This document shows, one piece after another, positions 37,401 through 50,067 of a stretch of 64,000 nucleotides of DNA (the first letter of the stretch is position 1; every line of letters begins with the position of its first letter). Source of the stretch: Hydractinia symbiolongicarpus (taxonomy: Eukaryota; Cnidaria; Hydrozoa; Anthoathecata; Hydractiniidae); contig NC_079882.1 of the NCBI RefSeq assembly GCF_029227915.1, positions 31,984,001 to 32,048,000 on the forward strand. Reading direction: 5' to 3'. Position numbers and translations under genes: made by a program. Below the pieces are notes generated by a model. It was not told where the DNA came from and made no database searches. It saw nothing but the letters and a program-made list of their open reading frames with translations.

Positions 37401-40400
37401 AATTGTTTTGGAAATGAGTTTACTCACAGGGTACTTTCTTTGTATACATTCGACTATACGGGCCAAGCCCGGGATTTACGGGAAATCGCGGCTTTTCGTT
37501 TGCCGGCGATTAAACCACTTTCATCAGGCGTCTCATCAAAAATGAAAACATTTCTGAAAACTACAAGTCCCATGCGTTTTAGTGATGAAAAAATAATTTA
37601 AAAATTCGTTCGGAAAATGAGTTTACTCACTGGGTACTTTCCTAGTATACTTTTGACTATACGGGCCGAGTCCGGGATTTACGGGAAATCCCGGGTTTTC
37701 GTTTGCCGGCGATTAAACTTCTTCTATTCAGCGTCTCATCAAAAATGAAAACATTTTTGAAAACTACAAGTCTCAAGCGTTTTAGTGGTGAAAAGATAAT
37801 TTAAAAAATCGTTTTGGAAATGAGTTTACTCACAGGGTACTTTCTTTGTATACATTCGACTATACGGGCTGAGTCCGGGATTCACGGGAAATCGCAGGTT
37901 TTCGTTTGCCGGCGATTAAACTTTTTTTATTCAGCGTCTCATCAAAATTGAAAACATTTTTGAAAACTATAAGTTTCATGCGTTTTAGTGGTGAAAAAAA
38001 ATTTAAAAAATCGTTCGGAAAATGAGTTTACTCCCTGGGTACTTTCTTTGTATACATTCGACTATACGGGCCAGGCCCGGGAATTACGTAAAATCGCGGG
38101 ATTCCGTTTGCTGGCGATTAAACCTCTTTTATTAAGCGTCTCATCAAAAATGAAAACATTTTTGAAAACTGCAAGTCTCATGCGTTTTAGTGGTGAAAAG
38201 ATAATTGAAAAAATCGTTTGGGAAATGAGTTTACTCACAAGGTACTTTCTTTGTATACATTCGACTATACGGGCCAAGCCCGGGATTTACGGGAAATCAC
38301 GGGTTTTTGTTTGCCGGAGATTAAACAACTTTCATTAAGCGTCTCATCAAAAATGAAAACATTTCTGAAAACTACAAGTCTCACCGTTTTAGTGGTGAAA
38401 AAATAATTTAAAAAATCGTTCGGGAAATGAGTTTACTCACAAGGTACTTTCTTTGTATACTTTTGACTATACGGGCCGAGTCCGGGATTTACGGGAAGTC
38501 GCGGGTTTTCGTTTGCCGGCGATTAAACTTCTTTTATTCAGTGTCTCATCAAAAATGAAAATATTTTTAAATACTACAAGTCTCATGGGCTTTAGTGGTG
38601 AAATAATAATTTAAAAAATCGTTCGGGAAATGAGTTTACACCCTGGGTACTTTCTTTGTATACTTTTGACTATACGGGCCGAGTCCGGGATTTACGGTAA
38701 AATCGCAGGTTTTCGTTTGCCGGCGATTAAACTTCTTTTATTCAGCGTCTCATCAAAAATGAAAACATTTTTTAAAAACTACAAGTCTCATGCGTTTTAG
38801 TGGTGAAAAGATAATTTAAAAAATCGTTTTGGAAATGAGTTTACTCACAGGGTACTTTCTTTGTATACATTCGACTATACGGGCTGAGTCCGGGATTCAC
38901 GGGAAATCGCAGGTTTTCGTTTGCCGGCGATTAAACTTCTTTTATTCAGCGTCTCATCAAAATTGAAAACATTTTTGAAAACTATAAGTCTCATGCGTTT
39001 TAGTGGTGAAAAAAAAATTTTAAAAATCGTTCGGGAAATGAGTTTACTCACAGGGTACTTTCTTTGTATACATTCGACCTTACGAGCCAAGCCCGGGATT
39101 TACGGGAAATCGCGGGATTTCGTTTGCCGGCGATTAAACCTCTTTTATTAAGCGTCTCATCAAAAATGAAAACATTTTTAAAAACTGCAAGTCTCATGCG
39201 TTTTAGTGGTGAAAGGATAATTGAAAAAATCGTTTCGGAAATGAGTTTACTCACAGGGTACTTTCTTTGTATACATTCGACTATACGGGCCAAGCCCGGG
39301 ATTTACGGGAAATCGCGGGTTTTCGTTTGCCGGCGATTAAACAACTTTCATTAAGCGTCTCATCAAAAATGAAAACATTTCTGAAAACTACAAGTCTCAT
39401 GCGTTTTAGTGGTGAAAAAATAATTTAAAAAATCGTTCGGGAAATGAGTTTACTCCCTGGGTACTTTCTTTGTATACTTTTGACTATACGCCCCGAGTCT
39501 GGGATTTACGGGAAGTCGCGGGTTTTCGTTTGCCGGCGATTAAACTTCTTTTATTCAGCGTCTCATCAAAAATGAAAATATTTTTAAATACTACAAGTCT
39601 CATGGGCTTTAGTGGTGAAATAATAATTTAAAAAATCGTTCGGAAAATGAGTTTACTCCCTGGGTACTTTCTTTGTATACATTCGACTATACGGGCCAAG
39701 CCCGGGATTTACGGGAAATCACGGGTTTTCGTTTGCCGGAGATTAAACAAATTTCATTAAGCGTCTCATCAAAAATGAAAACATTTCTGAAAACTACAAG
39801 TCTCACCGTTTTAGTGGTGAAAAAATAATTTAAAAAATCGTTCGGGAAATGAGTTTACTCACAAGGTACTTTCTTTGTATACTTTTGACTATACGGGCCG
39901 AGTCCGGGATTTACAAGAAATCGCAGGTTTTCGTTTGCCGGCGATTAAACTTCTTTTATTCAGCGTCTCATCAAAAATGAAAACATTTTTGAAAACTACA
40001 AGTCTCATGCGTTTTAGTGGTGAAAAGATAATTTAAAAAATCGTTTTGGAAATGAGTTTACTCACAGGGTACTTTCTTTGTATACATTCGACTATACGGG
40101 CTGAGTCCGGGATTCACGGGAAATCGCAGGTTTTCGTTTGCCGGCGATTAAACTTCTTTTATTCAGCGTCGCATCAAAATTGAAAACATTTTTGAAAACT
40201 ATAAGTCTCATGCGTTTTAGTGGTGAAAAAAAAATTTAAAAAATCGTTCGGGAAATGAGTTTACTCACAGGGTACTTTCTTTGTGTACATTCGACTATAC
40301 GTGCCAAGCCCGGGATTTACGGGAAATCGCGGGATTTCGTTTGCCGGCGATTAAACCTCTTTTATTAAGCGTCTCATCAAAAATGAAAACATTTTTAAAA

Positions 40401-40735
40401 ACTGCAAGTCTCATGCGTTTTAGTGGTGAAAGGATAATTAAAAAAATCGTTTCGGAAATGAGTTTACTCACAGGGTACTTTCTTTGTATACATTCGACTA
40501 TACGGGCCAAGCCCGGGATTTACGGGAAATCCCGGGTTTTCGTTTGCCGGCGATTAAACAACTTTCATTAAGCGTCTCATCAAAAATGAAAACATTTCTG
40601 AAAACTACAAGTCTCATGCGTTTTAGTGGTGAAAAAATAATTTAAAAAATCGTTCGGGAAATGAGTTTACTCCCTGGGTACTTTCTTTGTATACTTTTGA
40701 CTATACGCCCCGAGTCTGGGATTTACGGGAAGTCG
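31404..40735 (+). repeat. 9,332-bp higher-order repeat, copy 1
   Basis: This block matches 40736-50067 at a fixed offset of 9,332 bp (46 units). The left limit is a C at 31403 versus G at 40735 (AAGTCCCGGG versus AAGTCGCGGG), upstream of which the sequences clearly differ. Sampled differences between the copies are single bases: 33355/42687, 34976/44308, 35563/44895, 36302/45634, 32698/42030, 39021/48353, 39320/48652 and 40532/49864. That is about 99.9% identity if few others exist. It contains only satellite units. Confidence 0.92.
33357..35384 (+). repeat. 1,014-bp tandem duplication in 9.3-kb copy 1
   Basis: Two adjacent five-unit blocks (about 33357-34370 and 34371-35384) match at an offset of 1,014 bp. 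They share GAAAAGTACAAG, TCTCACCGTTTTAG, CTATATGGGCC, TTTTAGTGATG and TCTCAAGCG. A visible difference is ATTCGACTATACGG at about 34204 versus ATTCAACTATACGG at about 35218. Confidence 0.85.
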
Positions 40736-43700
40736 CGGGTTTTCGTTTGCCGGCGATTAAACTTCTTTTATTCAGCGTCTCATCAAAAATGAAAACATTT
40801 TTGAAAACTACAAGTCTCAAGCGTTTTAGTGGTGAAAAGATAATTTATAAAATCGTTTTGGAAATGAGTTTACTCACAGGGTACTTTCTTTGTATACATT
40901 CGACTATACGGGCTGAGTCCGGGATTCACGGGAAATCGCAGGTTTTCGTTTGCCGGCGATTAAACTTCTTTTATTCAGCGTCTCATCAAAATTGAAAACA
41001 TTTTTGAAAACTATAAGTCTCATGCGTTTTAGTGGTGAAAAAAAAATTTAAAAAATCGTTCGGGAAATGAGTTTACTCACAGGGTACTTTCTTTGTATAC
41101 ATTCGACTATACGGGCCAAGCCCGGGATTTACGGGAAATCGCGGGATTTCGTTTGCCGGCTATTAAACCTCTTTTATTAAGCGTCTCATCAAAAATGAAA
41201 ACATTTTTAAAAACTGCAAGTCTCATGCGTTTTAGTGGTGAAAGGATAATTGAAAAAATCGTTTCGGAAATGGGTTTACTCACAGGGTACTTTCTTTGTA
41301 AACATTCGACTATACGGGCCAAGCCCGGGATTTACGGGAAATCGCGGGTTTTCGTTTGCCGGCGATTAAACAACTTTCATTAAGCGTCTCATCAAAAATA
41401 AAAACATTTCTGAAAACTACAAGTCTCATGCGTTTTAGTGGTGAAAAAATAATTTAAAAAATCGTTCGGAAAATGAGTTTACTCCCTGGGTACTTTCTTT
41501 GTATACTTTTGACTATACGCCCCGAGTCTGGGATTTACGGGAAGTCGCGGGTTTTCGTTTGCCGGCGATTAAACTTCTTTTATTCAGCGTCTCATCAAAA
41601 ATGAAAATATTTTTAAATACTACAAGTCTCATGGGCTTTAGTGGTGAAATAATAATTTAAAAAATCGTTCGAGAAATAAGTTTACTCCCTGGGTACTTTC
41701 TTTGTATACTTTTGACTATACGGGCTGAGTCCGGGATTTACGGGAAGTCGCGGGTTTTTGTTTGCCGGCAATTAAACTTCTTTTACTCAGCGTCACATCA
41801 AAATTGAAAACATTTTTGAAAACTACAAGTCTCATGCGTTTTAGTGGTGAAAAAAAAATTTAAAAAATCGTTCGGGAAATGAGTTTACTTCCTGGGTACT
41901 TTCTTTGTATACATTCGACTATACGGGCCAAGCCCGGGATTTACGGGAAATCGCGGGATTTCGTTTGCCGGCGATTAAACCTCTTTTATTAAGCGTCTCA
42001 TCAAAAATGAAAACATTTTTAAAAACTGCTAGTCTCATGCGTTTTAGTGGTGAAAGGATAATTGAAAAAATCGTTTCGGAAATGAGTTTACTCACAGGGT
42101 ACTTTCTTTGTATACATTCGACTATACGGGCCAAGCCCGGGATTTACGGGAAATCGCGGGTTTTCGTTTGCCGGCGATTAAACAACTTTCATTAAGCGTC
42201 TCATTAAAAATGAAAACATTTCTGAAAACTACAAGTCTCATGCATTTTAGCGGTGAAAAAATAATTTAAAAAATCGTTCGGGAAATGAGTTTACTCCCAG
42301 GGTACTTTCTTTGTATACTTTTGACTATACGGCCCGAGTCTGGGATTTACGGGAAGTCGCGGGTTTTCGTTTGCCGGCGATTAAACTTCTTTTATTCAGC
42401 GTCTCATCAAAAATGAAAATATTTTTAAATACTACAAGTCTCATGCGTTTTACTGGTGAAAAAAAATTTAAAAAATCGTTCGGGAAATGAGTTTACTCCC
42501 TGGGTACTTTCTTTGTATACATTCGACTATACGGGCCAAGCCCGGAATTTACGGGAAATCGCGGGATTTCGTTTGCCGGCGATTAAACGTCTTTTATTAA
42601 GCGTCTCATCAAAAATGAAAACATTTTTGAAAACTGCAAGTCTCATGCGTTTTAGTGGTGAAAAGATAATTGAAAAAATCGTTTCGGAAATGAGTTTACT
42701 CACAGGGTACTTTCTTTGTATACATTCGACTATACGGGCCAAGCCCGGGATTTACGGGAAATCACGGGTTTTCGTTTGCCGGCGATTAAACAACTTTCAT
42801 TAAGCGTCTCATCAAAAATGAAAACATTTCTGAAAAGTACAAGTCTCACCGTTTTAGTGGTGAAAAAATAATTTAAAAAATCGTTCTGGAAATGAGTTTA
42901 CTCCCTGGGTACTTTCTTTGTATACTTTTGACTATATGGGCCGAGTCCGGGATTTACGGGAAGTCGCGGGTTTTCGTTTGCCGGCGATTAAACTTCTTTT
43001 ATTCAGTGTCTCATCAAAAATGAAAATATTTTTAAATACTACAAGTCTCATGGGCTTTAGTGGTGAAATAATAATTTAAAAAATCGTTCGGGAAATGAGT
43101 TTACACCCTGGGTACTTTCTTTGTATACTTTTGACTATACGGGGCGAGTCCGGGATTTACGGGAAATCGCGGCTTTTCGTTTGCCGGCGATTAAACCACT
43201 TTCATCAGGCGTCTCATCAAAAATGAAAACATTTCTGAAAACTACAAGTCTCATGCGTTTTAGTGATGAAAAAATAATTTAAAAATTCGTTCGGAAAATG
43301 AGTTTACTCACTGGGTACTTTCCTTGTATACTTTTGACTATACGGGCCGAGTCCGGGATTTACGGGAAGTCCCGGGTTTTCGTTTGCCGGCGATTAAACT
43401 TCTTTTATTCAGCGTCTCATCAAAAATGAAAACATTTTTGAAAACTACAAGTCTCAAGCGTTTTAGTGGTGAAAAGATAATTTATAAAATCGTTTTGGAA
43501 ATGAGTTTACTCACAGGGTACTTTCTTTGTATACATTCGACTATACGGGCTGAGTCCGGGATTCACGGGAAATCGCAGGTTTTCGTTTGCCGGCGATTAA
43601 ACTTCTTTTATTCAGCGTCTCATCAAAATTGAAAACATTTTTGAAAACTATAAGTCTCATGCGTTTTAGTGGTGAAAAAAAAATTTAAAAAATCGTTCGG

Positions 43701-46700
43701 GAAATGAGTTTACTCACAGGGTACTTTCTTTGTATACATTCGACTATACGGGCCAAGCCCGGGATTTACGGGAAATCACGGGTTTTCGTTTGCCGGCGAT
43801 TAAACAACTTTCATTAAGCGTCTCATCAAAAATGAAAACATTTCTGAAAAGTACAAGTCTCACCGTTTTAGTGGTGAAAAAATAATTTAAAAAATCGTTC
43901 TGGAAATGAGTTTACTCCCTGGGTACTTTCTTTGTATACTTTTGACTATATGGGCCGAGTCCGGGATTTACGGGAAGTCGCGGGTTTTCGTTTGCCGGCG
44001 ATTAAACTTCTTTTATTCAGTGTCTCATCAAAAATGAAAATATTTTTAAATACTACAAGTCTCATGGGCTTTAGTGGTGAAATAATAATTTAAAAAATCG
44101 TTCGGGAAATGAGTTTACACCCTGGGTACTTTCTTTGTATACTTTTGACTATACGGGGCGAGTCCGGGATTTACGGGAAATCGCGGCTTTTCGTTTGCCG
44201 GCGATTAAACCACTTTCATCAGGCGTCTCATCAAAAATGAAAACATTTCTGAAAACTACAAGTCTCATGCGTTTTAGTGATGAAAAAATAATTTAAAAAT
44301 TCGTTCGCAAAATGAGTTTACTCACTGGGTACTTTCCTTGTATACTTTTGACTATACGGGCCGAGTCCGGGATTTACGGGAAGTCCCGGGTTTTCGTTTG
44401 CCGGCGATTAAACTTCTTTTATTCAGCGTCTCATCAAAAATGAAAACATTTTTGAAAACTACAAGTCTCAAGCGTTTTAGTGGTGAAAAGATAATTTATA
44501 AAATCGTTTTGGAAATGAGTTTACTCACAGGGTACTTTCTTTGTATACATTCAACTATACGGGCTGAGTCCGGGATTCACGGGAAATCGCAGGTTTTCGT
44601 TTGCCGGCGATTAAACTTCTTTTATTCAGCGTCTCATCAAAATTGAAAACATTTTTGAAAACTATAAGTCTCATGCGTTTTAGTGGTGAAAAAAAAATTT
44701 AAAAAATCGTTCGGGAAATGAGTTTACTCACAGGGTACTTTCTTTGTATACATTCGACTATACGGGCCAAGCCCGGGATTTACGGGAAATCGCGGGATTT
44801 CGTTTGCCGGCTATTAAACCTCTTTTATTAAGCGTCTCATCAAAAATGAAAACATTTTTAAAAACTGCAAGTCTCATGCGTTTTAGTGGTGAAAGGATAA
44901 TTGAAAAAATCGTTTCGGAAATGGGTTTACTCACAGGGTACTTTCTTTGTAAACATTCGACTATACGGGCCAAGCCCAGGATTTACGGGAAATCGCGGGT
45001 TTTCGTTTGCCGGCGATTAAACTTCTTTTATTCAGCGTCTCATCAAAAATGAAAATATTTTTAAATACTACAAGTCTCATGGGCTTTAGTGGTGAAATAA
45101 TAATTTAAAAAATCGTTTGAGAAATAAGTTTACTCCCTGGGTACTTTCTTTGTATACTTTTGACTATACGGGCTGAGTCCGGGATTTACGGGAAGTCGCG
45201 GGTTTTTGTTTGCTGGCAATTAAACTTCTTTTACTCAGCGTCACATCAAAATTGAAAACATTTTTGAAAACTACAAGTCTCATGCGTTTTAGTGGTGAAA
45301 AAAAAATTTAAAAAATCGTTCGGGAAATGAGTTTACTTCCTGGGTACTTTCTTTGTATACATTCGACTATACGGGCCAAGCCCGGGATTTACGGGAAATC
45401 GCGGGATTTCGTTTGCCGGCGATTAAACCTCTTTTATTAAGCGTCTCATCAAAAATGAAAACATTTTTAAAAACTGCAAGTCTCATGCGTTTTAGTGGTG
45501 AAAGGATAATTGAAAAAATCGTTTCGGAAATGAGTTTACTCACAGGGTACTTTCTTTGTATACATTCGACTATACGGGCCAAGCCCGGGATTTACGGGAA
45601 ATCGCGGGTTTTCGTTTGCCGGCGATTAAACAACTTTCATTAAGCGTCTCATTAAAAATGAAAACATTTCTGAAAACTACAAGTCTCATGCATTTTAGCG
45701 GTAAAAAAATAATTTAAAAAATCGTTCGGGAAATGAGTTTACTCCCAGGGTACTTTCTTTGTATACTTTTGACTATACGGCCCGAGTCTGGGATTTACGG
45801 GAAGTCGCGGGTTTTCGTTTGCCGGCGATTAAACTTCTTTTATTCAGCGTCTCATCAAAAATGAAAATATTTTTAAATACTACAAGTCTCATGGGCTTTA
45901 GTGGTGAAATAATAATTTAAAAAATCGTTCTGGAAATGAGTTTACTCCCTGGGTACTTTCTTTGTATACTTTTGACTATACGGGCCGAGTCCGGGATTTA
46001 CGGGAAGTCGCGGGTTTTTGTTTGCCGGCAATTAAACTTCTTTTATTCAGCGTCTCATCAAAATTGAAAGTATTTTTAAATACTACAAGTCTCATGCGTT
46101 TTAGTGGTGAAAAAAAATTTAAAAAATCGTTCTGGAAATGAGTTTACTCCCTGGGTACTTTCTTTGTATACATTCGACTATACGGGCCAAGCCCGGGATT
46201 TACGGGAAATCGCGGGATTTCGTTTGCCGGCGATTAAACCTCTTTTATTAAGCGTCTCATCAAAAATGAAAACATTTTTGAAAACTGCAAGTCTCATGCG
46301 TTTTAGTGGTGAAAAGATAATTGAAAAAATCGTTTCGGAAATGAGTTTACTCACAGGGTACTTTTTTTGTATACATTCGACTATACGGGCCAAGCCCGGG
46401 ATTTACGGGAAATCACGGGTTTTCGTTTGCCGGCGATTAAACAACTTTCATTAAGCGTCTCATCAAAAATGAAAACATTTCTGAGAACTACAAGTCTCAC
46501 CGTTTTAGTGGTGAAAAAATAATTTAAAAAATCGTTCGGGAAATGAGTTTACTCCCTGGGTACTTTCTTTGTGTACTTTTGACTATACGGGGCGAGTCCG
46601 GGATTTACGGGAAATCGCAGGTTTTCGTTTGCCGGCAATTAAACTTCTTTTATTCAGCGTCTCATCAAAAATGAAAACATTTTTGAAAACTACAAGTCTC

Positions 46701-49700
46701 AAGCGTTTTAGTGGTGAAAAGATAATTTAAAAAATTGTTTTGGAAATGAGTTTACTCACAGGGTACTTTCTTTGTATACATTCGACTATACGGGCCAAGC
46801 CCGGGATTTACGGGAAATCGCGGCTTTTCGTTTGCCGGCGATTAAACCACTTTCATCAGGCGTCTCATCAAAAATGAAAACATTTCTGAAAACTACAAGT
46901 CCCATGCGTTTTAGTGATGAAAAAATAATTTAAAAATTCGTTCGGAAAATGAGTTTACTCACTGGGTACTTTCCTAGTATACTTTTGACTATACGGGCCG
47001 AGTCCGGGATTTACGGGAAATCCCGGGTTTTCGTTTGCCGGCGATTAAACTTCTTCTATTCAGCGTCTCATCAAAAATGAAAACATTTTTGAAAACTACA
47101 AGTCTCAAGCGTTTTAGTGGTGAAAAGATAATTTAAAAAATCGTTTTGGAAATGAGTTTACTCACAGGGTACTTTCTTTGTATACATTCGACTATACGGG
47201 CTGAGTCCGGGATTCACGGGAAATCGCAGGTTTTCGTTTGCCGGCGATTAAACTTTTTTTATTCAGCGTCTCATCAAAATTGAAAACATTTTTGAAAACT
47301 ATAAGTTTCATGCGTTTTAGTGGTGAAAAAAAATTTAAAAAATCGTTCGGAAAATGAGTTTACTCCCTGGGTACTTTCTTTGTATACATTCGACTATACG
47401 GGCCAGGCCCGGGAATTACGTAAAATCGCGGGATTCCGTTTGCTGGCGATTAAACCTCTTTTATTAAGCGTCTCATCAAAAATGAAAACATTTTTGAAAA
47501 CTGCAAGTCTCATGCGTTTTAGTGGTGAAAAGATAATTGAAAAAATCGTTTGGGAAATGAGTTTACTCACAAGGTACTTTCTTTGTATACATTCGACTAT
47601 ACGGGCCAAGCCCGGGATTTACGGGAAATCACGGGTTTTTGTTTGCCGGAGATTAAACAACTTTCATTAAGCGTCTCATCAAAAATGAAAACATTTCTGA
47701 AAACTACAAGTCTCACCGTTTTAGTGGTGAAAAAATAATTTAAAAAATCGTTCGGGAAATGAGTTTACTCACAAGGTACTTTCTTTGTATACTTTTGACT
47801 ATACGGGCCGAGTCCGGGATTTACGGGAAGTCGCGGGTTTTCGTTTGCCGGCGATTAAACTTCTTTTATTCAGTGTCTCATCAAAAATGAAAATATTTTT
47901 AAATACTACAAGTCTCATGGGCTTTAGTGGTGAAATAATAATTTAAAAAATCGTTCGGGAAATGAGTTTACACCCTGGGTACTTTCTTTGTATACTTTTG
48001 ACTATACGGGCCGAGTCCGGGATTTACGGTAAAATCGCAGGTTTTCGTTTGCCGGCGATTAAACTTCTTTTATTCAGCGTCTCATCAAAAATGAAAACAT
48101 TTTTTAAAAACTACAAGTCTCATGCGTTTTAGTGGTGAAAAGATAATTTAAAAAATCGTTTTGGAAATGAGTTTACTCACAGGGTACTTTCTTTGTATAC
48201 ATTCGACTATACGGGCTGAGTCCGGGATTCACGGGAAATCGCAGGTTTTCGTTTGCCGGCGATTAAACTTCTTTTATTCAGCGTCTCATCAAAATTGAAA
48301 ACATTTTTGAAAACTATAAGTCTCATGCGTTTTAGTGGTGAAAAAAAAATTTAAAAAATCGTTCGGGAAATGAGTTTACTCACAGGGTACTTTCTTTGTA
48401 TACATTCGACCTTACGAGCCAAGCCCGGGATTTACGGGAAATCGCGGGATTTCGTTTGCCGGCGATTAAACCTCTTTTATTAAGCGTCTCATCAAAAATG
48501 AAAACATTTTTAAAAACTGCAAGTCTCATGCGTTTTAGTGGTGAAAGGATAATTGAAAAAATCGTTTCGGAAATGAGTTTACTCACAGGGTACTTTCTTT
48601 GTATACATTCGACTATACGGGCCAAGCCCGGGATTTACGGGAAATCGCGGGGTTTCGTTTGCCGGCGATTAAACAACTTTCATTAAGCGTCTCATCAAAA
48701 ATGAAAACATTTCTGAAAACTACAAGTCTCATGCGTTTTAGTGGTGAAAAAATAATTTAAAAAATCGTTCGGGAAATGAGTTTACTCCCTGGGTACTTTC
48801 TTTGTATACTTTTGACTATACGCCCCGAGTCTGGGATTTACGGGAAGTCGCGGGTTTTCGTTTGCCGGCGATTAAACTTCTTTTATTCAGCGTCTCATCA
48901 AAAATGAAAATATTTTTAAATACTACAAGTCTCATGGGCTTTAGTGGTGAAATAATAATTTAAAAAATCGTTCGGAAAATGAGTTTACTCCCTGGGTACT
49001 TTCTTTGTATACATTCGACTATACGGGCCAAGCCCGGGATTTACGGGAAATCACGGGTTTTCGTTTGCCGGAGATTAAACAAATTTCATTAAGCGTCTCA
49101 TCAAAAATGAAAACATTTCTGAAAACTACAAGTCTCACCGTTTTAGTGGTGAAAAAATAATTTAAAAAATCGTTCGGGAAATGAGTTTACTCACAAGGTA
49201 CTTTCTTTGTATACTTTTGACTATACGGGCCGAGTCCGGGATTTACAAGAAATCGCAGGTTTTCGTTTGCCGGCGATTAAACTTCTTTTATTCAGCGTCT
49301 CATCAAAAATGAAAACATTTTTGAAAACTACAAGTCTCATGCGTTTTAGTGGTGAAAAGATAATTTAAAAAATCGTTTTGGAAATGAGTTTACTCACAGG
49401 GTACTTTCTTTGTATACATTCGACTATACGGGCTGAGTCCGGGATTCACGGGAAATCGCAGGTTTTCGTTTGCCGGCGATTAAACTTCTTTTATTCAGCG
49501 TCGCATCAAAATTGAAAACATTTTTGAAAACTATAAGTCTCATGCGTTTTAGTGGTGAAAAAAAAATTTAAAAAATCGTTCGGGAAATGAGTTTACTCAC
49601 AGGGTACTTTCTTTGTGTACATTCGACTATACGTGCCAAGCCCGGGATTTACGGGAAATCGCGGGATTTCGTTTGCCGGCGATTAAACCTCTTTTATTAA

Positions 49701-50067
49701 GCGTCTCATCAAAAATGAAAACATTTTTAAAAACTGCAAGTCTCATGCGTTTTAGTGGTGAAAGGATAATTAAAAAAATCGTTTCGGAAATGAGTTTACT
49801 CACAGGGTACTTTCTTTGTATACATTCGACTATACGGGCCAAGCCCGGGATTTACGGGAAATCGCGGGTTTTCGTTTGCCGGCGATTAAACAACTTTCAT
49901 TAAGCGTCTCATCAAAAATGAAAACATTTCTGAAAACTACAAGTCTCATGCGTTTTAGTGGTGAAAAAATAATTTAAAAAATCGTTCGGGAAATGAGTTT
50001 ACTCCCTGGGTACTTTCTTTGTATACTTTTGACTATACGCCCCGAGTCTGGGATTTACGGGAAGTCG
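40736..50067 (+). repeat. 9,332-bp higher-order repeat, copy 2
   Basis: Directly adjacent second copy. Similarity to copy 1 persists through 50127; the first break is C at 40796 versus T at 50128. The junction between copies therefore lies within about 60 bp (40736-40795), inside the run from GGGTTTTCG to AAAATGAAAA. The unit at 40.6-40.8 kb is a hybrid: its first half has the ACGCCCCGAGTCTGGG class and its second half the ACATTTTTGAAAAC, TCTCAAGCG class, as expected at an unequal-exchange point. Confidence 0.92.
42689..44716 (+). repeat. 1,014-bp tandem duplication in 9.3-kb copy 2
   Basis: The counterpart of 33357-35384, displaced by 9,332 bp and carrying the same ATTCGAC/ATTCAAC difference between its two halves. 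The pentamer duplication therefore existed before the 9.3-kb block was copied. Confidence 0.85.

Noticed and set aside
31404-50067. 9.3-kb duplication as a pure assembly error
   Set aside because: At least eight fixed single-base differences lie between the copies and the junction is a plausible hybrid monomer. It remains possible and is listed as a check.
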